A stretch of 64,000 nucleotides of DNA from Dehalococcoidia bacterium. Its GTDB lineage: Bacteria; Chloroflexota; Dehalococcoidia; Lucifugimonadales; UBA826. A program made the position numbers and the translations under genes. The notes under the pieces are model-generated. The model saw only the letters and a list, made by a program, of their open reading frames with translations, ran no database searches and was not told the origin of the DNA. Positions 34,938 to 44,420 of this stretch are shown here, in pieces. Position 1 is the first letter of the stretch. Each line of letters opens with the position of its first letter. The DNA lies in the NCBI GenBank assembly GCA_029936675.1, contig JAPYSB010000001.1, positions 176,669 to 240,668 of the forward strand. Direction: 5' to 3'.

Positions 34938-36674
34938 ATGAAATACAAAGAAATAGCCTCTCAGGCAACGGCGGAATGGGCTGAAATGACTAGTGGTAGA
35001 GTTCCTTTGATCAGGATTGGAACAGCTATGTGTGGCCACGCCGCTGGTGCTTTCAGGGTGATCAAATCCCTACAGAACTATTTAGATTCGACAGGGCTAG
35101 AAGCCAATATACAAGAGGTTGGATGCCTGGGTCTTTGTTACGCTGAACCTTTGTTAGATATAAAAAAACCAGGTAAATCAAGGCTTTTCTTCAACAATGT
35201 AACCCCGGAAGAAATTGAATATATAGTAGATGAGTATTTGATAAATGAAGGCTACCCGAAGGAAAAAGTTTTTGGATATATTGGAGAAGAAGGGCCAGTG
35301 AATGGTGAAGATTCACTTGAGTCGATGCCAGGACTGAAACTTCAAAACAGAATAGCCCTCAGAAACGCGGGACATACTTCTCCACATGATATAAACCAAT
35401 ACATAGCCAATGGAGGGTACGCCGGTCTTTATAAAGCTCTGACTGAAATGTCTCCTGCAGAGGTTATAGACGAAGTTAAGAATTCCGGTCTTAGAGGAAG
35501 AGGGGGAGCTGCATTCCCTACCGGCGTGAAATGGAGTTTTTTGGTTGGATCACCCGGGCCTACAAAATACATATTATGCAACTGTGAAGAAGGTGACCCC
35601 GGTGCCTATAATGACAAAGGGATCTTAGAGAGCGATCCCCACACTCTGCTTGAAGGCCTTGCAATAGCTGGCTACGCCACTGGGGCATCCAACGGAATCA
35701 TCTTCATAAGACACGGCCATAATGGTCCTATAGACAGAACTGAGAAAGCTATTGAACAGGCCTACGATCTAGGATTAATTGGGAACAATATATTAGGAAC
35801 GGATTTTAATTTTGATATTGAAGTTGCCCTAACCGGCGAATCTTATGTAGCAGGTGAGGAAACCGCCCTTATGGAAGCTGTGGAAGGAAAAAGGGCCATG
35901 CCCAGATTCAGACCACCGTTCCCGGCGGCATTTGGGGTTTGGGGAAAACCAAGCAACATTAATAATGTTAAATCACTTTCATACGCTCCTGAGATCATCT
36001 CAAAAGGGGCCGACTGGTTCTCCTCTATTGGTGTCAATCAGAGCACTGGGACTGCCATTGTATGTCTTAGTGGTGATGTGAATCGCCCAGGGTTATATGA
36101 GGTTCCAATGGGATTGACCCTTGGTGAAGTGGTAGATGATCTGGGAGGGGGGGTCACTGACAACGGGCAGCTTAAACTCTTACAGACAGGAGGGCCTCTC
36201 GGAGGAGTGTTAGGGCCAGACAGCAAAGATATTCATATAGATTTTGACGAAATGAGGAGCGCGGGAGCGATTTTCGGGTCTGGAGGAATAATTGTTGGAA
36301 GTGACAGGGTTTGTGCTGTGGATTTGACTAGGGTTCTGGTGGCTTTTTGCCAATTTGAATCTTGTGGTAAATGTTTCCCTTGCAGGTTAGGTATGGAGCA
36401 TCTACTGGAAATCGTAGAAAGAATATCAAATTGCGCCAGTAAACCTGGAGATATGGACTTGATGAAAAGTATTGGCGGCACAATGGAAGCCGGATCTCTT
36501 TGTGGGCATGGCCAACTGGGTTTCGGCCCTATAAGGTCCGCTATCACCCATTTTGAAGAAGATTTTCGACTTCATATAGAAGAAAATCGTTGCCCAACAG
36601 GAAGCTGTGACCGACCTAAAATAGTACCGAAAAATACTAGACCCTACGCTACCGACCACATAGCCGGAGAGTGA
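34938..36674 (+). CDS. nuoF: NuoF-like NADH-binding flavoprotein subunit with N-terminal thioredoxin-like domain
   Basis: A 578-residue NADH-binding subunit. The N-terminal 100 residues form a thioredoxin-like ferredoxin domain with cysteines in MCGHAAGA and VGCLGLCYAEPL. The NuoF core follows: the NADH/FMN-binding GLRGRGGAAFPTGVKW (about residues 187-202) and NCEEGDPGAYND, GESYVAGEETALMEAVEGKRAMPRFRPPFPA, and the [4Fe-4S] cysteines in SCGKCFPCRLG plus SLCGHG. The C-terminus stops soon afterwards without the extra ferredoxin domains of HydB-type bifurcating subunits. It is followed by the NuoG-like gene with one base between. Confidence 0.93.
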   Translation: MKYKEIASQATAEWAEMTSGRVPLIRIGTAMCGHAAGAFRVIKSLQNYLDSTGLEANIQEVGCLGLCYAEPLLDIKKPGKSRLFFNNVTPEEIEYIVDEYLINEGYPKEKVFGYIGEEGPVNGEDSLESMPGLKLQNRIALRNAGHTSPHDINQYIANGGYAGLYKALTEMSPAEVIDEVKNSGLRGRGGAAFPTGVKWSFLVGSPGPTKYILCNCEEGDPGAYNDKGILESDPHTLLEGLAIAGYATGASNGIIFIRHGHNGPIDRTEKAIEQAYDLGLIGNNILGTDFNFDIEVALTGESYVAGEETALMEAVEGKRAMPRFRPPFPAAFGVWGKPSNINNVKSLSYAPEIISKGADWFSSIGVNQSTGTAIVCLSGDVNRPGLYEVPMGLTLGEVVDDLGGGVTDNGQLKLLQTGGPLGGVLGPDSKDIHIDFDEMRSAGAIFGSGGIIVGSDRVCAVDLTRVLVAFCQFESCGKCFPCRLGMEHLLEIVERISNCASKPGDMDLMKSIGGTMEAGSLCGHGQLGFGPIRSAITHFEEDFRLHIEENRCPTGSCDRPKIVPKNTRPYATDHIAGE

Positions 36675-36675
36675 C

Positions 36676-39351
36676 ATGTCAAACAAAGTTAATCTCACAA
36701 TAGATGGAGTAGAAATACAGGCTGAACCAGGCAGCATGATAATTCAAGCTGCCATGGATAACGAAATGTACATACCATATCTGTGTTACTACCCTGGAAT
36801 GAAACCTTACGGAGCCTGTCGGATGTGCGTGGTTAAAGCAGAAGCCCCTACTCCAGACGGTGGTTATAGAGCACTGCCTGGGAGCCCAGCTTCTTGCACA
36901 ACTCCTATCTCTGAAGGAATGAGAGTTGAAACCAATACAGGCGATTTAGTGGGTCTTCGTAAAGGAATCATGGAGCTACTAATATCGGAGCATCCTCATG
37001 GTTGTTTGAATTGCCACAGAATTGAACTTTGTGGCCCTACTGATGTATGCCTTAGACATGTTTCAGTTAATGACCGATGTGTCACATGTCCAAAAAATGA
37101 AAGGTGTGAGCTAAAAGACACTGTTAGATATATGGAAATGGAATTAACTACCCCACTGACATACAACAACCGACATCTTCCTTTGGAGGTGAAAGATCCA
37201 TACTGGGACATGGACATGAATTTATGCATTGTATGCTCTAGATGTGTAAGGGCCTGTGATGAAGTAAGAGGAGACCGAGCTATTACCTTAAAAGACAGGT
37301 CCGGCAGGAGCATAATTGGGACCGCAGCCGGTACTTCCTTACTTGAATCCGGGTGCGAGTTTTGTGGCGCATGTATAGACGTCTGCCCCACCGGAGCAAT
37401 CGTTGAAAGGGATTACAAGTGGGATAAAGCAGTACAAAAAATTTCTACTACCTGTCCTCACTGCCCAGTTGGTTGCCAATTAGATCTTGATGTCAATAAA
37501 CGAAACAAAGTGGTGAGGTCTATCCCGAACCGACAAGCAGAGGCCAATATGGGTATGGCCTGCTTTAAAGGCAAGTTTGGGTTGGATTTTGTTAACAACA
37601 AGAATAGATTGAAGAAACCTATGGTGCGTAAGAATTCAACACTTGAGGAAGTCACCTGGCCCGAGGCTTTAGATTTTGTGGCCAGCAAATTAGAGCATCA
37701 TAAGAATGGTGATTATGCCTTAATCGCATCCGCTAGAGGTACTAATGAGGATAATTTTGCGGCTCAGAAATTTGCCCGACGAGTGATGAAGTCTAACAAT
37801 GTAAACGTCTCCTCAAATTCTCGGCCAAAATTAGTGGATTCTCTACAGAATTTGGTAGGCAATGATTGTGCTTCAAACAAAATTTGGGAGCTATTGGATT
37901 CACAAGTAATACTACTAGTTTCAGCGAACATAACAGAAGAACAAAACGTTGCGTCCGTTCCTATAAAACAAGCGGTGGCCAAAGGGGCCAACCTAATAGT
38001 AATAGATCAACGGGAGACCGAGTTAACAAGATATGCCACAAAATGGATTCGACCTCTAATAAATTCAGAATCTGTTCTGATAGGCGGAATTTTGCGGAGC
38101 ATAATAGACCAATCGCTAGAAGATCATGGCTTTGCCACGGAAAAATGTGAAGGTTATGACGAATTCCGGAATTCCCTTTGGGATTTCGATTTAGTGAAAG
38201 TCAGTGCACAGACAGGAATAAGTCAAGAAGAGATCAGAGAAATGGCTCAAATATTTGCTAATGCAAAGGCCTCTTCAATCCTTTATGGACTTGAGACCAT
38301 TTCCGACACCCACATAGACGCCACAGTTAAATCTCTAGTTAATTTATCTCTAATTACCGGAAATTTGGGTAAAAAATCAGGCGGCATATATCCGCTATTT
38401 TCAGGAGCCAACCAACAAGGATCTAGAGATGTTGGATGCGTACCCAACTTGTTACCAGGGCACAGACCCGCTGCCTCACCAGGTATAGATCTAACGGAAA
38501 TATCCGAAGCCTGCCACTCCGGAGCTATAAAGGCTTTACACCTCATCGGGGATGAATTGTTTCATAACACTCCAGATCGATCAGAATTTCTAGACAAAAT
38601 CAAAGCCACCGATTTACTGATCGTCCATGAAAGTTTCGCTAGCGAAGTAACTGAAATAGCCGATGTTGTATTGCCGTCGGCCCTTTTTTCCGAAAAAACT
38701 GGCACATACACCAATATGGAAGGCAGGATACACAGACTTCGGCCAGCAATAGGTCCCATCGGAGATGAGGATGAAGATTGGAGAATACTGTCTCAGGTAG
38801 CCGCAAGATTAGGATCAGATGACATGTCTTATTCTTCTTCTGATGATGTACTAACTGAAATAACAAACGAGGTGGAATCTTACAAATCCCTTCAGATTGA
38901 CAGCCTAAGTTCTCGAGGACACATCAGAAACCCCATTTCGACTTCAAGTTACGTTTTCTCTCCTATTGAATTCACTCAGCGTGATGAAGTCTTGGTCAAT
39001 GATCAATATCCTATGGTTTTGGCACCAGGTAGAGTACTTTTTGATGCGGCCCGAGATGCAAGCATCGTTGTAGAGAATGACTTAAATACCATCACAAGAC
39101 GTGAAATCATCGAAATAAATGAGGGAGATGCAAAGAAAGCTGGTATTTCTGAGGGTGATGTAATCAAAATATTGGGCGAAGAATTTGAATTAACCGGTAG
39201 TGCACACCTCAATGGTCTACATTCTGGAATGGTTGCAACTACTACATTATTCGGCGCTTTAATCGAATCATTAAATAGCAGTTCGGAGCCAGACCCAATG
39301 GCAAAAATTGAGGGTTTGAGACTCTGTAAAGTACGAATAGAAAAAGTCTAG
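36676..39351 (+). CDS. NuoG/formate-dehydrogenase-alpha-like large iron-sulfur subunit
   Basis: An 891-residue protein. Residues 1-80 form a [2Fe-2S] ferredoxin (CYYPGMKPYGACRMC). A His/Cys-rich stretch follows (HPHGCLNC to RCVTCPKNERCELKD, about 110-150), then two [4Fe-4S] sites (CIVCSRCVRAC and CEFCGACIDVCPTGA). A molybdopterin-type domain begins TTCPHCPVGCQLD. At the position of the Cys/Sec ligand after NNV the sequence reads SSNSRPK, so the metal-ligand Cys is missing. Formate dehydrogenase activity is therefore doubtful and the domain may be structural, as in NuoG. It is longer than E. coli NuoG would need and resembles NuoG-like proteins of Chloroflexi. Confidence 0.85.
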   Translation: MSNKVNLTIDGVEIQAEPGSMIIQAAMDNEMYIPYLCYYPGMKPYGACRMCVVKAEAPTPDGGYRALPGSPASCTTPISEGMRVETNTGDLVGLRKGIMELLISEHPHGCLNCHRIELCGPTDVCLRHVSVNDRCVTCPKNERCELKDTVRYMEMELTTPLTYNNRHLPLEVKDPYWDMDMNLCIVCSRCVRACDEVRGDRAITLKDRSGRSIIGTAAGTSLLESGCEFCGACIDVCPTGAIVERDYKWDKAVQKISTTCPHCPVGCQLDLDVNKRNKVVRSIPNRQAEANMGMACFKGKFGLDFVNNKNRLKKPMVRKNSTLEEVTWPEALDFVASKLEHHKNGDYALIASARGTNEDNFAAQKFARRVMKSNNVNVSSNSRPKLVDSLQNLVGNDCASNKIWELLDSQVILLVSANITEEQNVASVPIKQAVAKGANLIVIDQRETELTRYATKWIRPLINSESVLIGGILRSIIDQSLEDHGFATEKCEGYDEFRNSLWDFDLVKVSAQTGISQEEIREMAQIFANAKASSILYGLETISDTHIDATVKSLVNLSLITGNLGKKSGGIYPLFSGANQQGSRDVGCVPNLLPGHRPAASPGIDLTEISEACHSGAIKALHLIGDELFHNTPDRSEFLDKIKATDLLIVHESFASEVTEIADVVLPSALFSEKTGTYTNMEGRIHRLRPAIGPIGDEDEDWRILSQVAARLGSDDMSYSSSDDVLTEITNEVESYKSLQIDSLSSRGHIRNPISTSSYVFSPIEFTQRDEVLVNDQYPMVLAPGRVLFDAARDASIVVENDLNTITRREIIEINEGDAKKAGISEGDVIKILGEEFELTGSAHLNGLHSGMVATTTLFGALIESLNSSSEPDPMAKIEGLRLCKVRIEKV

Positions 39352-39383
39352 CTAAAGGGTAGCGGAGTAGTATAGGAATAATT

Positions 39384-40133
39384 ATGACAACAAGAAAGTT
39401 TCCTCAAAAGGCACCACTACAAAAAATTAGCATAGTGCGTAGAGAAGATTACACTGAAGATTTGGCACTCATGTGGCTTGAAAAACCAGATGGTTACACT
39501 TTCAAACCTGGCCAATATTGCACAATCGGACATGATGGGATTGAGAGAGCATATTCTATAGCTTCTGCTCCGCATGAAGAGTTTATAGAATTATTTATAG
39601 AGTTAATCCCTGTGGAAGAAGGTGGGGTACTGACCCCGATGCTTTGGGATTTGGGCGAAGGTGACAAAGTGACGATACGCCCCAGGGCTAAGGGCATATT
39701 CACATTCAAAGAAGAAATGGAGAATCAGTTTCTCGTTTCTACAGTGACTGGAGTGGTTCCCTACGTCAGCTTCATACGAGACTATCTCAGTAAAAACCGG
39801 AGCGGCCATCACTTTTATGTCCTAGAAGGGGCCAGTTATACAGATGAGTTTGTGTACGATAAAGAGTTCGGAAATTTAAGTGATTTGAATCCTTCCTTGG
39901 TAACTTTTGTTCCAACAATCAGTCGGCCCGATGAAGACAGAAATTCGACTTGGTCCGGGGATACAGGAAGAGTAAACAATATCGTCAAAGATAAGCTCCA
40001 CCAATTCAATCTTACAACTGCCGATACAATGATTTACGCCTGTGGTCACCCGGGAATGATTGAGGATGTAAAGGAAAAAGTAACTGGCGATGGATATGAA
40101 TTCTTAGAAGAAAGATTCTGGAAAGACGACTAA
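39384..40133 (+). CDS. Ferredoxin-NADP reductase-like FAD oxidoreductase
   Basis: A 249-residue FNR-family flavoprotein. The FAD-binding beta-barrel contains ERAYSIASAP (about residues 54-63), and the NAD(P) fold begins STVTGVVPYVSFIRDY (about 118-133). The C-terminal YACGHPGMIEDVKEKV motif is typical. It follows the NuoG-like gene by 32 bases with a GGAAT site, so it belongs to the nuoEFG-like operon. It could add an NADP(H) or ferredoxin site to that complex, giving a transhydrogenase-like activity. That role is inferred from gene order. Confidence 0.85.
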   Translation: MTTRKFPQKAPLQKISIVRREDYTEDLALMWLEKPDGYTFKPGQYCTIGHDGIERAYSIASAPHEEFIELFIELIPVEEGGVLTPMLWDLGEGDKVTIRPRAKGIFTFKEEMENQFLVSTVTGVVPYVSFIRDYLSKNRSGHHFYVLEGASYTDEFVYDKEFGNLSDLNPSLVTFVPTISRPDEDRNSTWSGDTGRVNNIVKDKLHQFNLTTADTMIYACGHPGMIEDVKEKVTGDGYEFLEERFWKDD

Positions 40134-40223
40134 GTCATACCTAAAGCCGACTTATTAGCCGGACTTTCGGTCATTTAAATATCTTTACCTGGGTTTTTTG
40201 GTTAGAATGCTGTTCATCATCAT

Positions 40224-42815
40224 ATGGACGTATTCTCTATGGCGACCCCGGCTCGACAACAATATTTGGACATCAAATCGAATCACCCAAACGATATTCT
40301 ATTATTCAGGATGGGGGATTTTTACGAAACCTTTGACGATGACGCCAAAGTGATGGCGAAAGATCTTGAAATAGCTTTAACCTCGAGAGAAATGGGGAAA
40401 GGTGAGAAAGTTCCCTTAGCTGGAATTCCATATCATTCTCTTAACGGATACCTATCCAAGTTAATCTCCAAAGGACACCGAATCGCGATTTGCGAACAGA
40501 CTAGCGATCCAAGTACATCAAATGGTATCGTCGACAGAGAAGTAGTTCGAATAGTGACTGCAGGCACTATTACGGAAGATCAACTTTTGGAAAACAATGT
40601 CAACAACTATCTTGCCTCAATAGTTATCAAAGACCATTCGGTAGGGGTTGCCCACGTAGACATTACAACGACAGAATTCCTAACAACTGAGATACAAATT
40701 GAAGATTTGACCACTGAAATAAACAGGATAAATCCTAGAGAAATAATAATATCTAAACCTTTGCCAGATCACATATCTGAGAACATAAATTCTTACATTA
40801 CTTTGCTAGATGAAAGGGGGGATATTGGTAATAGCTCTCGCAAGATAGTTGAACAAAACTTCAAAGTGGCTTCGTTGGAATCATTTGGCTGCGACAAACT
40901 GATCCTTGGTATTGAGGCAGCAGCACAAATCATTGAATATTTAAAAACACATCAACGGTCTGCATTAAAAACCATTCCCACATTAAAAACATATTCCACG
41001 CAACCATTTATGTCTCTTGATCAACAAACGAGTCGTAATTTAGAAATTTTTTCAAGTGGTAGAGAGAATTCTCAAGAATCCTCTTTGTACTCTATATTAG
41101 ACAAAACCCAAACACCAATGGGAGGGAGATTACTCCGAAAATGGCTAGGGCAACCTCTACTAGAATTGGATCTCCTTGAGGAAAGACAGGAAGCCGTAGA
41201 ATGGTTTATAGAAGACCCGATTCGAAGGGGGCGTATTGCAAAAATTTTGACTTCCATATCAGATATCGAGCGCCTTACAACAAAGGTGAAAATGGGTACA
41301 GCAGGGCCGAGGGATTTAACCGGTCTAGGCAATAGTTTGGAAGTTATACCTGATCTTATCGCAATAGCAGGCAAGCGAACCAAAAACGAAGACATCTTCT
41401 GGGTTCTCAATGAATTTAATGATAATTCAATTCCATATGAATTAATTAAACAATCCATTGAACCCGAATCTCCTCCAAATGTAGGGGAAGGAAGAACAAT
41501 CAAGTCTGGTTTCTCCAGGACGTTGGATTTATTAAAGCAAGAATTTACCGAAGCCAAAGCTAATATGGCTAACATTGAATCTCGCGAAAGAGAAAAGACG
41601 GGTATTAAATCGTTGAAAATTGGATATAACAAGGTTTTCGGGTATTACCTTGAAGTGAGCAATTCATACACCTCCCGAGTCCCCTCAGATTATGTGCGTC
41701 GCCAAACCCTGGTGGGGGGTGAAAGGTACATCACCCCAGAAATGAAAGAACATGAATCCGTCATACTCAACACAAGTTCAAAAATAGAAGAAATCGAAAA
41801 AAAATTGTTTGAAAAGATTTGTTCTGATATATCCATACATCTAGAAGAACTGTTAAAAACATCATATGCGATTTCGCTCATGGATGTGTTCTGTTCCCTA
41901 TCAAGGATTGCGTCAGAACGTAATTACATTAAACCAATTCTTAATAACTCCGACACAATCGATATAAAAGCAGGCAGACATCCAGTAATAGAACAAATAG
42001 TGGGCCCTGGGGAGTTTGTGCCTAACGATACAAATTTGTCGAGCACATTCAATCAAATTTTACTGCTGACCGGCCCAAATATGTCTGGTAAATCCACCTA
42101 CCTTCGTCAAGTTGGTATTCTCACATTGATGGCTCAAATCGGCAGTTTCATACCAGCTGCATCTGCCACAATAGGAATTGTAGACAGAATATTCACAAGG
42201 GTGGGGCTGCAGGACGACCTTACGAAAGGCCAATCAACTTTCATGGTAGAAATGTTAGAAACGGCGTCCATTCTAAACCAAGCAACTGAAAAATCCTTGC
42301 TTATCCTCGACGAAATTGGTAGGGGTACTAGCACGTACGATGGGCTTGCAATAGCCCAAGCAGTAACGGAGTTTATTCATGAGGAAAAAACACTAGGATG
42401 TAAAACATTATTCGCCACTCACTATCATGAAATGACTGAGTTATCCAAGCATCTAGACAGAATAACTAACTTGCACGTATCCGTTTCCGACATAAATGGT
42501 GAAATAATATTCTTAAGGCAACTGTTGCCTGGGGGAGCAGATAAAAGTTATGGGGTACATGTAGCCAAATTGGCAGGCCTCCCGCCAAAAATCGTAAGAA
42601 GGGCGTGGGAAATATTAGCAATGTTGGAAAATAATAAAAGCTCAATCGCATCCACATTGAACGAAAGCGCCGAAAAACCATTCCAACCACAGATGTTTAC
42701 TCACCGTAATTGGCTAGAAGAAGAACTGTCAAACACTGATATAGATGCTATGACACCATTGGAAGCATTGATCAAATTACAGTCACTAAAGGATCAGACC
42801 AAAACCTTGAATTAA
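40224..42815 (+). CDS. mutS: DNA mismatch repair protein MutS
   Basis: An 863-residue mismatch-recognition ATPase. The N-terminal mismatch-binding domain has the Phe-x-Glu motif in FRMGDFYETFDDDA (residues about 28-41, with F-Y-E the wedge). The C-terminal ATPase has the Walker A GPNMSGKST (about residues 616-624), the STFMVEMLETASIL signature, the Walker B LLILDEIGRGTSTYDG and FATHYHEM. Length is canonical for MutS1. Its 3' end overlaps aroE on the other strand by four bases. No mutL is seen nearby. Confidence 0.97.
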   Translation: MDVFSMATPARQQYLDIKSNHPNDILLFRMGDFYETFDDDAKVMAKDLEIALTSREMGKGEKVPLAGIPYHSLNGYLSKLISKGHRIAICEQTSDPSTSNGIVDREVVRIVTAGTITEDQLLENNVNNYLASIVIKDHSVGVAHVDITTTEFLTTEIQIEDLTTEINRINPREIIISKPLPDHISENINSYITLLDERGDIGNSSRKIVEQNFKVASLESFGCDKLILGIEAAAQIIEYLKTHQRSALKTIPTLKTYSTQPFMSLDQQTSRNLEIFSSGRENSQESSLYSILDKTQTPMGGRLLRKWLGQPLLELDLLEERQEAVEWFIEDPIRRGRIAKILTSISDIERLTTKVKMGTAGPRDLTGLGNSLEVIPDLIAIAGKRTKNEDIFWVLNEFNDNSIPYELIKQSIEPESPPNVGEGRTIKSGFSRTLDLLKQEFTEAKANMANIESREREKTGIKSLKIGYNKVFGYYLEVSNSYTSRVPSDYVRRQTLVGGERYITPEMKEHESVILNTSSKIEEIEKKLFEKICSDISIHLEELLKTSYAISLMDVFCSLSRIASERNYIKPILNNSDTIDIKAGRHPVIEQIVGPGEFVPNDTNLSSTFNQILLLTGPNMSGKSTYLRQVGILTLMAQIGSFIPAASATIGIVDRIFTRVGLQDDLTKGQSTFMVEMLETASILNQATEKSLLILDEIGRGTSTYDGLAIAQAVTEFIHEEKTLGCKTLFATHYHEMTELSKHLDRITNLHVSVSDINGEIIFLRQLLPGGADKSYGVHVAKLAGLPPKIVRRAWEILAMLENNKSSIASTLNESAEKPFQPQMFTHRNWLEEELSNTDIDAMTPLEALIKLQSLKDQTKTLN

Positions 42816-43657
42816 TCTGCCAATGCTTCTTGGGCAGCCAAAAGCATCACATCAACTGGTGCTTCTTTACCCGTCCACAGATTAAAAGAGGCAGCTCCCT
42901 GTAGAACGAGCATCGGTAGACCCGTCAGTATTTTAGCTCCCGTTTCAGCTGCATGTACCAACATAGGAGTTTTAAGTGGGTTATACACCATATCATTTAC
43001 TAAAACACCAGCTTTGACACTAATACCCTCTAGTGGATTACTGTTTTCAACTGAGGTATGTTTCATGCCTATAGGGGTTGAATTGACGATCAGAGATGCC
43101 GAATCTACAGCGTTCAAAAACCCAGGACTATTTAATAATATAGGACTAACTTTGTCTTTGGTAGAAAATTCAGACGCTAATCTCTCAGCCCTCTGGTAGG
43201 TCCGATTTGCTATCATCAAGGAACCTACTTTGTTTCCCACCAATGCGTAGGCTGCAGCCCTGGCAGCACCTCCTGCTCCTATTAACAGCACAGCTTCTCC
43301 TGAGGGGTCATAATTTCCATATTCTGAAATAGCCTGAGTAAATCCCACGGTGTCAGTGTTATATCCCACCAAAGTACCGGAATCATTAACTACGGTGTTC
43401 ACTGAACCTACCTTCTTCGCCCAATCATCTATTTCATCCAACAACTCTATGACGGCTTCTTTATAAGGAATGGTTACATTCGCACCCATAAAAGAAGTGC
43501 TTCTCAAAGCGTTCACCTTATCAGATAAGTCTTCTGGCTCCGTTGCCCAAGCTTGGTAGGATGCCTCTATACCCAAAAAATCAAAAGCTGCATTTTGGAA
43601 ATACGGGGATATCGAATGTCCTAACGGGTACCCTAAAATTCCAGATTTTCTTAACAT
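42812..43657 (-). CDS. aroE: Shikimate dehydrogenase
   Basis: A 281-residue NADPH-dependent shikimate dehydrogenase of the aromatic amino acid pathway. The N-terminal substrate site has GYPLGHSISPYFQNAAFD (residues about 9-26) and GANVTIPYKEAV with the catalytic Lys. The NADPH fold has LLIGAGGAARAAAYAL (about 123-138) and the NRT adenine-phosphate motif. The C-terminus reads DMVYNPLKTPML and LVLQGAASFNLWTG. It is convergent with mutS. No other shikimate-pathway gene is in the window. Confidence 0.95.
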   Translation of the reverse strand: MLRKSGILGYPLGHSISPYFQNAAFDFLGIEASYQAWATEPEDLSDKVNALRSTSFMGANVTIPYKEAVIELLDEIDDWAKKVGSVNTVVNDSGTLVGYNTDTVGFTQAISEYGNYDPSGEAVLLIGAGGAARAAAYALVGNKVGSLMIANRTYQRAERLASEFSTKDKVSPILLNSPGFLNAVDSASLIVNSTPIGMKHTSVENSNPLEGISVKAGVLVNDMVYNPLKTPMLVHAAETGAKILTGLPMLVLQGAASFNLWTGKEAPVDVMLLAAQEALAD

Positions 43658-43766
43658 AAATTAAATCCATAAAAAGTTGCGGTCATTTCTGATATGTGGC
43701 GAAACAAGTCTAGATATAAGAAATATAAGTTAATATAAGAAGCACTTCAAGAAAACACAGGGTGAA

Positions 43767-44420
43767 ATGGCCAAATTGAGTAACCTAAAACCAACCACAA
43801 TTACTGCCCTGGAGCACACCGTGTCTCAATGCGAAAAATGTGGCTTATCAAAATCTAGAAACCATACTGTACCTGGCGAAGGTAATTATGATGCACAAAT
43901 TATGATGATAGGAGAAGCTCCCGGTTCTAATGAAGACAAAACAGGTAGGCCTTTTGCCGGTAGGGCCGGAAATTTGCTAAATGAACTCCTTGATTCAGTC
44001 AATATAAAAAGATCTCAGATATACATCACAAATACGCTCAAGTGCCGGCCACCTAGCAATAGAGACCCGCAACAAACCGAGATCGATTCATGTGAACCAT
44101 ATCTAGCCTTGCAAATTTCGTTGATCAACCCTTCCATAATAATCACGTTGGGAAGATTTTCTTTTTCAAAATTCTTCCCAAACATCACATTGAGTAAAGC
44201 TAGAGGAATTGTCCGTGAATGGAATGGTATTAAGATATTACCGATGTATCATCCAGCAGCGGCCCTTTATAATCCCAGCCTGAAACCTAAATTGTTACAA
44301 GATTTTCAACAAATCCCTTCCTTGATCAATATAAGTTCACCATCCATTTCCGACCAACCGCAAACGTCTCCGGCCACTCAACTAAGTTTATTCGGCGATC
44401 ATGGCGATCATTTTGAATAA
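43767..44420 (+). CDS. Family 4 uracil-DNA glycosylase (UDGa-type, Fe-S)
   Basis: A 217-residue glycosylase that removes uracil from DNA. The active-site motif GEAPGSNED lies at residues 49-57. Four [4Fe-4S] cysteines lie at C22, C25 (CEKC), C93 and C109 in the family spacing, and the second motif (PMYHPAA) is near the C-terminus. Family 4 enzymes are typical of Archaea, thermophiles, actinobacteria and Chloroflexi that lack Ung. An AGGGTG site precedes the ATG. Its last 20 bases overlap the RNase J start, so the two are probably coupled. Confidence 0.92.
   Translation: MAKLSNLKPTTITALEHTVSQCEKCGLSKSRNHTVPGEGNYDAQIMMIGEAPGSNEDKTGRPFAGRAGNLLNELLDSVNIKRSQIYITNTLKCRPPSNRDPQQTEIDSCEPYLALQISLINPSIIITLGRFSFSKFFPNITLSKARGIVREWNGIKILPMYHPAAALYNPSLKPKLLQDFQQIPSLINISSPSISDQPQTSPATQLSLFGDHGDHFE

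Noticed and set aside
36676-39351. Formate dehydrogenase alpha subunit
   Set aside because: The expected active-site Cys/Sec is absent, and neighbours are NuoE, NuoF and FNR; a NuoG-like role fits better.
40144-40175. Weak CCG/CGG hairpin after the FNR gene
   Set aside because: The stem is short and bulged and the T-run is broken, so termination cannot be claimed.
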